Shown: positions 24,484 to 34,000 of the stretch, piece after piece
How the letters are laid out: each line of letters begins with the position of its first letter
How positions within the stretch are numbered: the stretch's first letter is position 1
NCBI RefSeq assembly: GCF_003428625.2
Contig: NZ_QVQT02000007.1
Span: forward strand, 180,536-244,535
Direction: 5' to 3'
Source of the DNA: Paracidobacterium acidisoli
GTDB taxonomy: Bacteria > Acidobacteriota > Terriglobia > Terriglobales > Acidobacteriaceae
Length of the DNA: 64,000 bases
Made by a program: the position numbers and the translations under genes
Notes under the pieces: generated by a model
What the model was told of the DNA's origin: nothing
Seen by the model: only the letters and a program-made list of their open reading frames with translations
Databases searched by the model: none

Positions 24484-24876
24484 ATGAGTATCAAGCGGTA
24501 TGGCACGGAAGGCGGTAAAGGCACAGGCGGCCAGCATCTGCCATTTGCGCGCGCGGTCGAGGCCGACGGCTGGCTGTATGTTTCCGGTCAGGTCGCAATG
24601 GTCAGCGGCGAGGTCGTAGTCGGCAATATCGTCGCGCAATCCGAACAGGCCATTCAGAATCTGCTCTCCATCCTCCGCGAAGCCGGTTATGGTCCGGAGC
24701 ATGTCGTCCGCTGCGGTGTCTGGCTCGACGACCCCCGCGACTTCTCTTCTTTCAATGCGGTCTTTAAAAAGCACTTTGGCGAGCATCCTCCCGCCCGGGC
24801 CTGCGTCGTTTCAAGCATGGTCGTCGACTGCAAAGTGGAAATCGATTGCGTCGCCTACAAAGCGCCGTCGCACTGA
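24484..24876 (+). CDS. RidA family enamine/imine deaminase
   Basis: 130 residues from an ATG preceded by CAGGAG. Trimeric YjgF/YER057c/UK114 fold; visible are LPFARAVEADGWLYVSGQVAM near the N-terminus, QAIQNLLSILREAGYGPEHVVRCGVWLDDPRDF, and a substrate-binding Arg in PPARACVVSSMVVDCKVEID. RidA proteins hydrolyse reactive 2-aminoacrylate made by PLP-dependent serine/threonine dehydratases. This fits the neighbouring PLP deaminase. It sits 22 bases after the D-aminoacylase stop, so is probably in the same transcript. Confidence 0.93.
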   Translation: MSIKRYGTEGGKGTGGQHLPFARAVEADGWLYVSGQVAMVSGEVVVGNIVAQSEQAIQNLLSILREAGYGPEHVVRCGVWLDDPRDFSSFNAVFKKHFGEHPPARACVVSSMVVDCKVEIDCVAYKAPSH

Positions 24877-24940
24877 TCGATACTCTGAACCTGCAAGCGC
24901 ATTCTCTTTTTTTTGACTGGAGCGTCACGGCTGTGCGCCT

Positions 24941-26290
24941 ATGATCGATCATCACAGTATTTTTCTGCTTGTTTCGGCTCTCGCTTCCATCATCGGCCTC
25001 ATTGTGCTGATCGCCGTTTTCAAGCTGAATCCCTTTCTTTCCCTCTTCATCGCCTCCCTGTCGCTGGCTCTGGTCGCAGGCATGAGCCTTCAGACCATCG
25101 TTCATTCCTTCGAGCTGGGCGTGGGCGGTACGCTGGGACACATTGCCATCGTTGTGGCGCTGGGAACGATGCTGGGCAAGATGATGGCCGAATCAGGCGG
25201 CGCTGCACAGATTGCGCACACCCTCATCCGCCTCTTCGGCGAAAAGAATATCCACTGGGCCATGGTCGTCATCGGCCTCATCGTCGGTCTGCCCGCCTTC
25301 TTTGAAGTGGGCTTCGTGCTGCTCATTCCCATTGCATTCACGGTGGCGCGGCGAACGAAGAAGTCGCTCATTCTGGTGGGCCTGCCTATGGTGGCCGGCC
25401 TTTCCGTCACCCACGGTCTCGTCCCGCCACATCCCGCAGCTCTCATGGCGGTGAGCATTTACAAAGCAGACGTGGGCCGCACCATCTTTTACGCGCTGCT
25501 CGTCGGTATTCCCACGGCAGTGATCGCGGGCCCTCTCTACGCGAAGCTCATTGCGCCGCACATCCATCTCTCCGACGAAAATCCCATGGCGGCAGAGTTT
25601 GTCGACCACGGCTCCGAGCAGAGCCTCCCTGGATTCGGCCTCACTCTGCTCACCATTCTGCTGCCGGTATTTCTTATGTTGGCAGGCAGCGCGGCAGACA
25701 GTTTTTCCGCGCCGAAGAGCACGCTCAACCAGTGGCTGCATCTGATTGGCGACGACAGTATGGCCCTGCTGATCGGCGTCCTCTTCAGCTTCGTCGTTCT
25801 CGGAAGAATGCGGGGCTTTACCTCCGACACCATCCTGCGTTTCAGCAACGAGTGCCTGGCGCCCACTGCAATGATCACGCTCCTCGTCGGCGCAGGTGGA
25901 GGCTTTGGACGCATCCTGCAGGACAGCGGCGTCGCGAACGCCATCATCGCCGTCGCCCTGCACAGTCACATTCCTCTGCTGCTGCTGGCATGGCTTCTGG
26001 CCGCGCTGATGCGCCTCGCCACCGGTTCTGCGACGGTGGCCATGACCACCGCCGCCGGTATCGTCGCGCCCATCGCAGTGCACAGCGCCGTTCATCCTGA
26101 GCTGCTGGCCATCGCCACCGGCGCCGGCTCTCTGATCTTCTCTCATGTCAACGACGGCGGCTTCTGGCTGGTCAAGGAGTACTTCAACATGAGCGTCATC
26201 GAGACGATCAAAACCTGGTCGATCTGCGAAACTATCATCTCTTTTGCCGGACTGGCCTTCTGCTTTCTCCTGTCGCTGGCGCTTCACTGA
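24941..26290 (+). CDS. GntP-family permease (gluconate/D-serine type)
   Basis: 449 residues, about 12 membrane helices. Family segments include LNPFLSLFIASLSLALVAGM, GGTLGHIAIVVALGTMLGKMMAESGGA, GLPAFFEVGFVLLIP, HGLVPPHPAALMA, MRLATGSATVAMTTAAGIVAP and SLIFSHVNDGGFWLVKEYF. GntP members import gluconate, related hexonates or D-serine (DsdX) with protons. Context with D-aminoacylase and RidA favours a D-amino-acid substrate; the sequence alone does not decide. It ends the operon; no strong terminator was seen after it. The only clear ribosome-site-like GGAGCG lies about 20 bases upstream, so the start is less certain than the gene. Confidence 0.9.
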   Translation: MIDHHSIFLLVSALASIIGLIVLIAVFKLNPFLSLFIASLSLALVAGMSLQTIVHSFELGVGGTLGHIAIVVALGTMLGKMMAESGGAAQIAHTLIRLFGEKNIHWAMVVIGLIVGLPAFFEVGFVLLIPIAFTVARRTKKSLILVGLPMVAGLSVTHGLVPPHPAALMAVSIYKADVGRTIFYALLVGIPTAVIAGPLYAKLIAPHIHLSDENPMAAEFVDHGSEQSLPGFGLTLLTILLPVFLMLAGSAADSFSAPKSTLNQWLHLIGDDSMALLIGVLFSFVVLGRMRGFTSDTILRFSNECLAPTAMITLLVGAGGGFGRILQDSGVANAIIAVALHSHIPLLLLAWLLAALMRLATGSATVAMTTAAGIVAPIAVHSAVHPELLAIATGAGSLIFSHVNDGGFWLVKEYFNMSVIETIKTWSICETIISFAGLAFCFLLSLALH

Positions 26291-26700
26291 TCGTGCGTGG
26301 CGGGCCGTTATGCAGACGCCTGACTATCCTGAGCAGCACCGTTTAGATATCACCAGGTGCGTCCCATGCAAATAGTTATATTTCAATGAATCGTTGCGCT
26401 GGCCAGTTGGTTTTCGCGGACCGTCCTCGTTTTACCAACAAAAGAGTCAGGCAAAAAACTCGCTCTCAGCATCCGGAGCTGCACTGAGACGATCCTGCCT
26501 GTCTGCTTCCTGCTTCGTATGCCTTTGAAGCGTGGAAGAGAAGGACGAGCTGCAACGCACCCATGTACCACCTTCCTGTCATCCGCTGGAAAGCTATCAT
26601 TCCAGTCTTCCTGGCAACCTCGGATTCGCCGGCGAGGCTCCGGCTCCACTCGCAGTGGCGAGTCTGCATATCGCGCTTACTTAATGTAAGGAGAGAACGA
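26291..26700. other. Intergenic region, possible dispersed repeat
   Basis: About 410 bases without a convincing gene. From about 26575 to 26670 it contains a GC-rich, self-complementary stretch (GCCGGCGAGGCTCCGGC; CACTCGCAGTGGCGAG) that looks like an intergenic repeat unit. I could not find a second copy in this window. The last 30 bases hold the ribosome site (AAGGAG) of the following gene. Confidence 0.35.
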
Positions 26701-27684
26701 ATGCGCCTGTCTGCAATGAAGAACCTGCTTGCCGTCGCGGCTATGGCTGTCGCGGTCTCACTGCCCGCAACCGCTCAGACCGTTTCAAGCCAGATCAGCT
26801 TTACCGAGCCCGTTCAGGGCATTACCGAAAATCCACTCACTAACCAGATCTATGCCGTTGTCACTCTTGGCGCCGGAACCTCCGACGCCCTTGTCGTCAT
26901 TAACGGCAAGAGCGATACGGTGACCGCTACGATACCGATCCCGAATGGCTCGTACGTTCCCGCTGTCGACATCCTCACCAACCGCGTTTTCGTTACCAAC
27001 TGCACCTTTTCGCCGCTGTCGTGCGGAGTGACCGTCGTCGACGGATTCAAAAACAAAGTCATCACGACCATTCCTGTAACCACGACCACGGGTGATGGCC
27101 TCCTTGGCATCACCGCCGACCCGCTGAGAGGCAAAATTTATGTCTCGAACGGCAGCGATCATGTCGTGGATGTGATCAACGCCTACACCAACACGCTTAC
27201 CGGAAAGATCACCATAGCCGGCGAGCCCTGGGGGCTGGCGATCAACCCGGACAACAATCGGCTCTACGTCACTCTGGGCGGCAGTGAAGTGGCGATCGTC
27301 GATCCGGCGACGCAGGCAACTCTGCAGACCGTCACCGTAGGCGAAGATGACTATAATGTCGCGGTCAACTGGGTTAGCGGCAACGTCTTTGTTCCGAACA
27401 CGCTCTTCGGCTTTTCCACAACGGCTGTTCTCGATAAGAAAGGCAATGTCCTCTCGCAGGTGCAGGTCGGCGAAGCGCCTGAAGGCGTGGACGTGGATCC
27501 GATCACGAACCTCGCATTTGTAGCCAACTCATCCGATAACACCGTTACGGTGATCGATGGCAAATCGAACACCGCCACGGCGACTGTCGGCGGTATTCCT
27601 GCATTCTTCCTGGTCGCAAATCCTGCCACGCAGAAGGTATACATCTCTGGCGGAGAAACCGTGACCGTCATGACCGAAAAGTAG
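26701..27684 (+). CDS. Secreted YncE-like beta-propeller protein
   Basis: 327 residues from the ATG at 26701 (AAGGAGAGAACG just upstream); signal peptide MKNLLAVAAMAVAVSLPATAQ after a five-residue lead. The mature part is built of repeated blades of the YncE/YVTN type: VVINGKSDTVTATIPI, VTVVDGFKNKVITTIPV, VVDVINAYTNTLTGKITI, VAIVDPATQATLQTVTV, VTVIDGKSNTATATVG. Such propellers are binding or scaffold proteins of the periplasm or surface; no catalytic residues are apparent. It stands alone, with an excellent terminator downstream. Confidence 0.85.
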   Translation: MRLSAMKNLLAVAAMAVAVSLPATAQTVSSQISFTEPVQGITENPLTNQIYAVVTLGAGTSDALVVINGKSDTVTATIPIPNGSYVPAVDILTNRVFVTNCTFSPLSCGVTVVDGFKNKVITTIPVTTTTGDGLLGITADPLRGKIYVSNGSDHVVDVINAYTNTLTGKITIAGEPWGLAINPDNNRLYVTLGGSEVAIVDPATQATLQTVTVGEDDYNVAVNWVSGNVFVPNTLFGFSTTAVLDKKGNVLSQVQVGEAPEGVDVDPITNLAFVANSSDNTVTVIDGKSNTATATVGGIPAFFLVANPATQKVYISGGETVTVMTEK

Positions 27685-27692
27685 TTCACCAC

Positions 27693-27728
27693 AAAGGGCG
27701 AGGCAAAAATGCAGATGCCTCGCCCTTT
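27693..27728. terminator. Strong bidirectional intrinsic terminator
   Basis: AAAGGGCGAGGC (27693-27704) and GCCTCGCCCTTT (27717-27728) form a perfect 12-bp stem with a 12-base loop, flanked by A- and T-ends on both strands. It sits between the convergent propeller and esterase genes. Confidence 0.85.
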
Positions 27729-27787
27729 CCATCTCCGGCCGCAATCGTATTCCACCTGGCCCAAAACCCTTCGACGAGGTGGCGAGA

Positions 27788-28816
27788 CTATCGAGCGCTG
27801 CTTGCCGTCTCCGTGGTCCCTCTCAGCTGCTTCTGCATCCAGCCCGACAAACCATCCTGCCGCCAGGCATTCAGATGAGCGAGGGTGTCTTTATACTGCA
27901 CAACATCCTCGCGCTGTGGCGCGGCTGCGGCCATCCGCTCTCTGGCCGCGGCAGGCGTCTCCGGATCATCCATGATCTGCTGGATGCGCAGAGCCTTCAG
28001 CTTCAGGTGCGGCAGATACGAGACGGGATCGAGGCCCGATACATCCCGAAGAAACTGCGGCTTCAGATAATCCGCGCGCTCGTCTGCATGAAGCTCAGGC
28101 GACTCCTTCAGCCAGTCCGGCCAGTCACCCCAGGGATTGAGCAGGTCCAGAGCGACGATGCGGGGATCGGCCGAGGCCGCAAGCACGGCAACCGCTCCGC
28201 CCGATCCCTGCCCGTACATACCGGCTCGGCTCACATCAATGTCGCCTCTGCTTCCCAGATAGTTCAGAATCATCTCGACATCATGCGTGGTCGTCGCCAG
28301 AGTCTCCTGCAGATTGCTGACGAACCATTCCTTCATCGGCCTTGGCGCATGACGCCGCTCGCCCGACAGCTCGGACACAAAACCCACAGCGGCAAATCCT
28401 CCCTGCGTGGCCTGCCGGCACCAGACGTCGCTCCGAAAGCGCTCCGTATCGAAATAATAGTCATACAGATAAAGAACGACCGGAGGTTTCACCACGCCAT
28501 CCGGCAGCACCACGTACAGATCAACAGGATCATTCGGCCTCCACTGCACCCGCCAAAGCTCGCGCGTATATCCCGTCTCTTTGTATCTTCCCAGGAGCAC
28601 GGCATGATATGCCGACGCCGTCAATCCGCTCTTCTGCAGCGAAAGCTCCGTCCAGCTCTCACCCCATTTGGGCGTCGTGGAAAGATTCCCCGCAACAAAA
28701 GGCGATGCGGTCGCGCCTGCAGCTCCGGGGCTATCGGATGTCTGCGCCGTCTGCGCGCAGGCTGCCGTGGCAACAAGCAATGAACATGCAATCCATGCGG
28801 TGAGTCTGCAGAACAT
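27788..28816 (-). CDS. Secreted alpha/beta-hydrolase (esterase-like)
   Basis: 342 residues from the ATG at 28816, which has GGAGGA upstream across the run of Gs; the open frame extends 20 codons further without support. Signal peptide ends ...LLVATAACAQ. The nucleophile elbow is YGQGSGG (about residue 200); VVLYLYDYYF forms the strand before the oxyanion loop. A His in DTLAHLNAWR near the end could complete the triad. It is related to acetyl-xylan-esterase/dienelactone-type hydrolases but not clearly assigned to a CE family. Substrate unknown. Confidence 0.78.
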   Translation of the reverse strand: MFCRLTAWIACSLLVATAACAQTAQTSDSPGAAGATASPFVAGNLSTTPKWGESWTELSLQKSGLTASAYHAVLLGRYKETGYTRELWRVQWRPNDPVDLYVVLPDGVVKPPVVLYLYDYYFDTERFRSDVWCRQATQGGFAAVGFVSELSGERRHAPRPMKEWFVSNLQETLATTTHDVEMILNYLGSRGDIDVSRAGMYGQGSGGAVAVLAASADPRIVALDLLNPWGDWPDWLKESPELHADERADYLKPQFLRDVSGLDPVSYLPHLKLKALRIQQIMDDPETPAAARERMAAAAPQREDVVQYKDTLAHLNAWRQDGLSGWMQKQLRGTTETASSAR

Positions 28817-28919
28817 AGGGGGGGTCCTCCTGAAACCGAATGCGTTGAAGAGAGAGTGAGAGAGGCGGAAAGGCACACCATTTCACAGCCATCACCGGGT
28901 CAGCAGCAAAAATACAGCC

Positions 28920-28951
28920 GGGCAGGCCCACCTGGTTTGGCGGACCTGCCC
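28920..28951 (-). terminator. Intrinsic terminator after the PstS-like gene
   Basis: On the minus strand GGGCAGGTCC pairs with GGGCCTGCCC across a 12-base loop (one weak pair), and the stem is followed by GGCTGTATTTTT. It lies about 30 bases beyond the stop codon at 28980. Confidence 0.65.
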
Positions 28952-28979
28952 AATTCGTTGCCTTCAGAAGTGAAGCGTG

Positions 28980-30656
28980 TTAATTGCGATGGTCGATATA
29001 GGTGCTGCCGGTGGTCGTCTTGTAATCTGCATCCACCGCGCAGGGAATCACTACGCCGCCCACATCGCCGCCTGCCTCGGTCGTCAGAGCCGTCGGGTTC
29101 GAGGCGCATTCGCCGTTGATGGGCGTAGCCGGCATGATCGTCCCGGCTGGAGGAATAAAGTGCGACCGCTCCACTTTAAGATTCACGGTCGTACCGGCAC
29201 TCGCTACATAGTAGGGGACGAAATCCGGATGCATTGGCGTGGTAAACGATGCGGCGCCCTCCGCCAGGTTGAGAGTTGCAGTGCTGAGCGAGGAGTTGAC
29301 GTAGACCAGCCGCAGCAGCGACCAGATTGGGTAGGTTCCGTCCACGATATGCGGGAATTTTACGTTGGCGAGCTGGGTAGCAGTGGTAGGAATGGTGCCA
29401 TTCAGAGTGGTATAGCTGGTCAGCAGAGGATCGACGCCATCCACCGTAAGATACTTATCCGTTGAGGTTGCCGCTTTAAAATTGGTGACACCCCAGAAAG
29501 CATAGCCCAGCGAATCGTTATTTCCAAAGACCGCCGAGACCTCCTGGCCGGTGCCGATCGCGCGCTTGCGGAAGCTGGTGAAGTTTGTATTCTCGATGTT
29601 CATGGGATTCGACCCAACGGCCGATCCGCTGCAGTTCTTCTGGCTGGAAGGCTGCTCCTCACCCACATCCTGCGAGGTCTGGAGCTCCAGGGAGTTAGGA
29701 ATGTTGTACTCCATCGTGTTGTAGGTGCCGGAGAGCGGCTCCCGGATGAAGACCGTGGTTGGTTCTGATGTTCCGGTAGCTCCTGGTGTCAGAGCATCCC
29801 GCGTCTCGCCGATCGAACCGTCCAGATAAAGGGCCAAGGTGGAGCGGTTCAGATTGGTAATGCTGGTATTGTTGAAGCCCGTGCCGCTGGCATCGGTGCT
29901 GTGGACAAAGACAACCACCGGGTCCGCGCCGACCGGCTGCGTAAAGAAGGTAGCAGGGAGGGTGAAATCGAGAGCATGGAAGCCGGTACCGGGATTGGTC
30001 TCGCTCTCGATGTTATCGCCGGCAGTGTAGCCAAGACCTTCATATTGCGTGGTGGTAACGGAGCCATACGTTGCCGGAATCGGAGTGCCGCACGTAGTGA
30101 GCGCACGAGCCGTCGCAAACTCGGCGTCCTCTGGGCGGATATCCGTCCCGGCAACATTCGGCGCACCGTTGAGAGCTGATGCAACCATAGCGGGAAGAGC
30201 GAACTCAGTAGGCTCGATCAGATTGGCTCCGGCGGTTCCCACCGCCGACGTATAGCTGATCGAGCACTTGGAAGCGGTGCCGTTGAAGAGGCAGCGGTCG
30301 CCGACAACTGAGTCGGTCTGCAGATAACCATAAACCGCTACAGGAACTACATTGCTGCTGCAGGTGCTTCCGGTCGGCGCAAACCACACCACCCAGGCGT
30401 TGCCGGTGTCGGTGTTGGTGCCCGAGCTGGTGTCGGTGGCCACCACCAGGCTGCTGGTGCTGGTCGACCAGGCGCAGGCTACTGCTGCGCCCGGCGGCAG
30501 CGAAAGGGTAAAGGCGGCTTCGCCGAGCTCGAGGAAGAGGCCCGAGGAGCCGATGGCGTTGACATCCGGTGAAGGTTGCGCGTTGGAGCTGGCCGGAAGT
30601 GCAACGAAGAGCACGGCGGCAAGGAGGATGAGGATTCGATTAGCGAGCTGTTTCAC
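28980..30656 (-). CDS. Secreted PstS-like substrate-binding protein homologue
   Basis: 558 residues from a GTG with GGGAG upstream; signal peptide MKQLANRILILLAAVLFVALPASSNAQ. Rich in Thr/Ser/Asn/Ala as in other secreted proteins of the group. Two features recall phosphate-binding PstS proteins: FTQPVGADPVVVFVHS (compare the IPIGADPIAV-type strand) and FIREPLSGTYNTMEY (compare the phosphate-binding R-x-SGT loop). It is nearly twice PstS length, and no pst permease genes are nearby. It may bind an anion or act in surface display; function is not established. A terminator follows, and an inverted repeat lies upstream (30913-30937). Confidence 0.6.
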   Translation of the reverse strand: MKQLANRILILLAAVLFVALPASSNAQPSPDVNAIGSSGLFLELGEAAFTLSLPPGAAVACAWSTSTSSLVVATDTSSGTNTDTGNAWVVWFAPTGSTCSSNVVPVAVYGYLQTDSVVGDRCLFNGTASKCSISYTSAVGTAGANLIEPTEFALPAMVASALNGAPNVAGTDIRPEDAEFATARALTTCGTPIPATYGSVTTTQYEGLGYTAGDNIESETNPGTGFHALDFTLPATFFTQPVGADPVVVFVHSTDASGTGFNNTSITNLNRSTLALYLDGSIGETRDALTPGATGTSEPTTVFIREPLSGTYNTMEYNIPNSLELQTSQDVGEEQPSSQKNCSGSAVGSNPMNIENTNFTSFRKRAIGTGQEVSAVFGNNDSLGYAFWGVTNFKAATSTDKYLTVDGVDPLLTSYTTLNGTIPTTATQLANVKFPHIVDGTYPIWSLLRLVYVNSSLSTATLNLAEGAASFTTPMHPDFVPYYVASAGTTVNLKVERSHFIPPAGTIMPATPINGECASNPTALTTEAGGDVGGVVIPCAVDADYKTTTGSTYIDHRN

Positions 30657-30912
30657 GAAATTTCTCCCTGGTACTGCGTGTCATCAGGTTGGGGGGGCAT
30701 CCTGTCCTGCAGTCTTTGGAGACCACAAAGGCGGGGACCGGTATCCAGACGGCGCTCTGTCCGCGGTGAAGAGAGAGCCTTCTGAGCGCTTTTGTGGTTG
30801 AAACGGGGAGCAGAGTCTTAAAACAACTGCCGCCTGTGCGGATTCACCGAAAGATCATGGCGGTTTAACATCTCCGCTGGCCGCATAAATCGCCTAACTT
30901 GTCAAGATAACT

Positions 30913-30937
30913 GAATAAGTTAATTCTTAACTTATTC
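30913..30937. promoter_or_regulatory. Perfect 11-bp inverted repeat, candidate operator
   Basis: GAATAAGTTAA (30913-30923) and TTAACTTATTC (30927-30937) are exact reverse complements with a 3-base centre. On the minus strand a TTGACA hexamer follows within about 15 bases, the same arrangement as at 2738-2776, but no convincing -10 at 17 bases was found. A regulator-binding site for the PstS-like gene is plausible. Confidence 0.45.
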
Positions 30938-31025
30938 TTTGTAACTTCGCACTTACAGTCAATACGACAGAAATCAATCCATTCGGCTGCAGCAAAAATC
31001 CATCTCGCCTCATCGGACAAAAAAG

Positions 31026-31051
31026 GCCGGCAGGAGATCTCTCCTGCCGGC
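31026..31051 (-). terminator. Strong intrinsic terminator
   Basis: GCCGGCAGGAGA (31026-31037) and TCTCCTGCCGGC (31040-31051) form a perfect 12-bp stem with a two-base centre (effectively a tight loop). On the minus strand it is followed by CTTTTTTG. It lies about 30 bases past the stop of the TIG-repeat lipoprotein. Confidence 0.85.
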
Positions 31052-31079
31052 TGAGAGGCCGACTGACAATCGAAGCGCT

Positions 31080-34000
31080 TTACGGCTTCGTTCCCTGAGC
31101 TGCATTCTGCACAGCGATGGAGGTTGGTGTAACGGTAGGCGCAGCAACTCCGATGAACTCCACCAGCGCATTGTTGCCGGGCGCACCGGTGCCACCGGAG
31201 CTGTTGACATCAGGATTCATGAACCACAGGTTGCCCGAGCCATCCACCACCAGGCCGGGTTGGCTTTGAGCGCTCCTGATGTTGGCGCCACTGATAATGG
31301 CGCTCATTCCGGTTGCGGCGCTCTCGGCACTGCTGGAACCGGTATAGCCCGCGTCCGGAGTGATCAGTGTCTGGGTGGAAGGATTGACGGCCTCAAGTGC
31401 ATCAACATAATTTCCTGTGCCTGCATCGAATTGGCTGTTGATCGACCAGAGATTCCCTGCTCCGTCTACGGTAAGGGAAGCCCCGCAATATCCAGATGGA
31501 ATCGGCAGAGTGGCGGTTGGCCCTGTCAGCTTCGAGGCATTGAACACCAGATAAGACCCTGGGTAGTTATTGGGAATCGGGTTGCTGTTCGGCGGCGCAG
31601 GGGTCCCGGAGATCGTGATCGTAACCGAAGCTACGGGACTGCTATAGCTGCTCCCGCTCCGGCCCTGGTTGATAGCGTTGATCACCTCCGAGGTAGAGAC
31701 AACGATCGGATTCGTGTACTGCTTCGCAGTTGGAGACGTGTTGGGGTCGCTGCCGTCCGTAGTGTAGATGATAACGTTCCCCTGAATGTACTCCATCTGT
31801 GGGCTGGAGTAGGTGCCTGTCGGGAGATTAAAGGTCGGAGGAGCCAGCTGCGGCAGGTTGCAGGCATACATGTTGCCACCCGTACCCGCGGCCAGCGAGT
31901 TTGTATAGACGCCGTTGTAGCCGCCCAGCGTAGTTCCGCTGGAGGGAACGGTGTCGAAGAGACCGGTACCCGTGCTGTTGCTGCCAACAGCCCACAGGCT
32001 TCCATTCGAGTCAAAGGTCAGAGAGAAAAGGCCGCCATTGGCCCCCGTTACGGTGTATTGGCCGTTATTCACAGGATCGGATGTAACAAACTGGATTGTC
32101 GTGGCGCCGTTTCCTGTCTCCCAGACACTACCATTCCCGTCAATAGCCAGATAATCCTTTGAAACAGGCACCCCCGGACCTTCCGTGACAACAGACAGAC
32201 TAGAAATTGGGAACCAACTGGAGGGCGGCACAGGCACTGCCGAAGGCGAGATGGCCAGCTCGTTGCCATGATTAGAGTCATTCTCGCCCTCCCACAGGTT
32301 TCCGGACGGATCGATGGCAAACGCAAAGGGTTGTTGCATTAAGCCAGCGAGACCAGAGTCTTTGGGGTCATAATAATTTGGCCCAAACCCGCCGTAAGAG
32401 CTGTTCCCCAGATTGGTCTCGTCCACAAAGATCGATCCACCGACTAAAGAGGTGGGCGGTGTCAGAGCCTCTCCCAGCGGATCGAAGCCCGCTATCATGC
32501 CTGTGTCAGGCCAGGGTGGACTGCTTGCGTAAGCGGAGATCCATAGATTCCCGCCGCCATCAATCACCAGTGCGTAATTACCAAGTGCCTCCGAGGCGTC
32601 AGAAGAGTAGTCGATGCCCAGACCCGCACCGGTGAAGGTGAGCGCCAGGGTCAGGTCCGTTGGCGGAGTGCCGGCGTCGAGCACGGTTGCGTAGGGCGGG
32701 TTCGTCGCCGGAACCAGGCCCAGCAGCGCGGCCACGCTGATACCGTTGCTGCCGGGGTTCTGCGCGATGTTCAGCGCCGCCTGCAACGTGTCCGCGGGCG
32801 TGGTGCCGCCGGTCGGGGTCGCCGCGGGAAAGAGCGTCGCGCAGCCGCTGCCGTCGAGGCTCTCCACACACGAGGCGAGGATATCCGCCAGCGCATTGAT
32901 GCGCGCCTGTGGCACCGTGCTGGTGTTCAGGCTGTCTGCCGGCACAACATTGTTGGTGCTGTTGACCGCGCCGTTTGGATAGGTGTCACCGTAGTTGCTG
33001 CTCCATCCGGTGGGGTTCCTCGGATCGGAGCCGCTGTAGAACGGCGTGATCGTCCGCGCCGTGCCTGCAGCAACGCCGTAGGTATCGGTCGTGCCGAAGA
33101 CATTCACCAGATTGTTCACCGTGCGGAAGGCATTCGCCATGCCGAGGTAATTGCAGGAGGAGCCGCCCACCGTCGTGACGCCGCCCGTGGCGCATGTAGC
33201 CGCCGGCGCCGGCGCTCCGATCGCGATGCCCGGGCCCGTCGAGCTGAAGCTGGAGAAGCCGGCCAGCGCATAGGCCGAAGCGACGGTGGTGACCTCATTG
33301 ATGGTTACGGTGGTGGACGCGCTGACGTTGCTGCACGCGCCCAGTGCCGTCATCAGAGCGATGCCGTTATTCGCGCTTCCGCTGCTGCCGAAGCTGCCTC
33401 CGGTGGCCACCAGATACAGCAGATCACCCGGCGCTGCAGGGCAGGTCGCGGGCAGCGTCAGCGAGAACGTGCCGTCATTGCCGCTCTGGACAGCCGAGCC
33501 AAGCAGTGTTGGGCCCATATTTCCGGTTCCGGAGCCGCCGTAGCCCGTCGTTCCGGCCGCGTACAACTGCACGCTGGCTTTGACGATCGGCGTGGTACTG
33601 CTCAGGACAGTTCCGGTGAGCAGGGGACCTGACGCGCCGACAGTGAACGCCACTCCGTTACTGGCCGTTCCATTCACCGTGACCACCACGTTCACGTTGC
33701 CTACGGTCGCCCCTGTGGGGACGGTTGTCACAATCGACGTGTCGCTCCAGCTCGTGGCCGTCGCCGTCGTGCCGCCGAACGCCACCGTGCTCGATCCCTG
33801 GCTCGCGCCAAAGCCCGTGCCGGTGATCGTAATCGAAGTGCCCGCTGCGCCCGAGGTCGGGCTGAGAGTGGTGATCGTGGGAGCCGGAACGCTGACCGTG
33901 AAGGCCACTCCGTTGCTGACCGTTCCGTTCACCGTGACGACCACGTTGCCTGAAGTTGCGCCCGTGGGAACCGTCGTCGTAATGGAGCTGGCGCTCCAGC

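Larger units (their letters stand above)
30657..31079. other. Intergenic region upstream of the PstS-like gene
   Basis: About 420 bases without a gene. It contains the promoter region of the PstS-like gene with an 11-bp inverted repeat (30913-30937) and, further right, the terminator of the next gene (31026-31051). A strongly AT-rich stretch spans about 30880-30970. No other feature was recognised. Confidence 0.5.
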
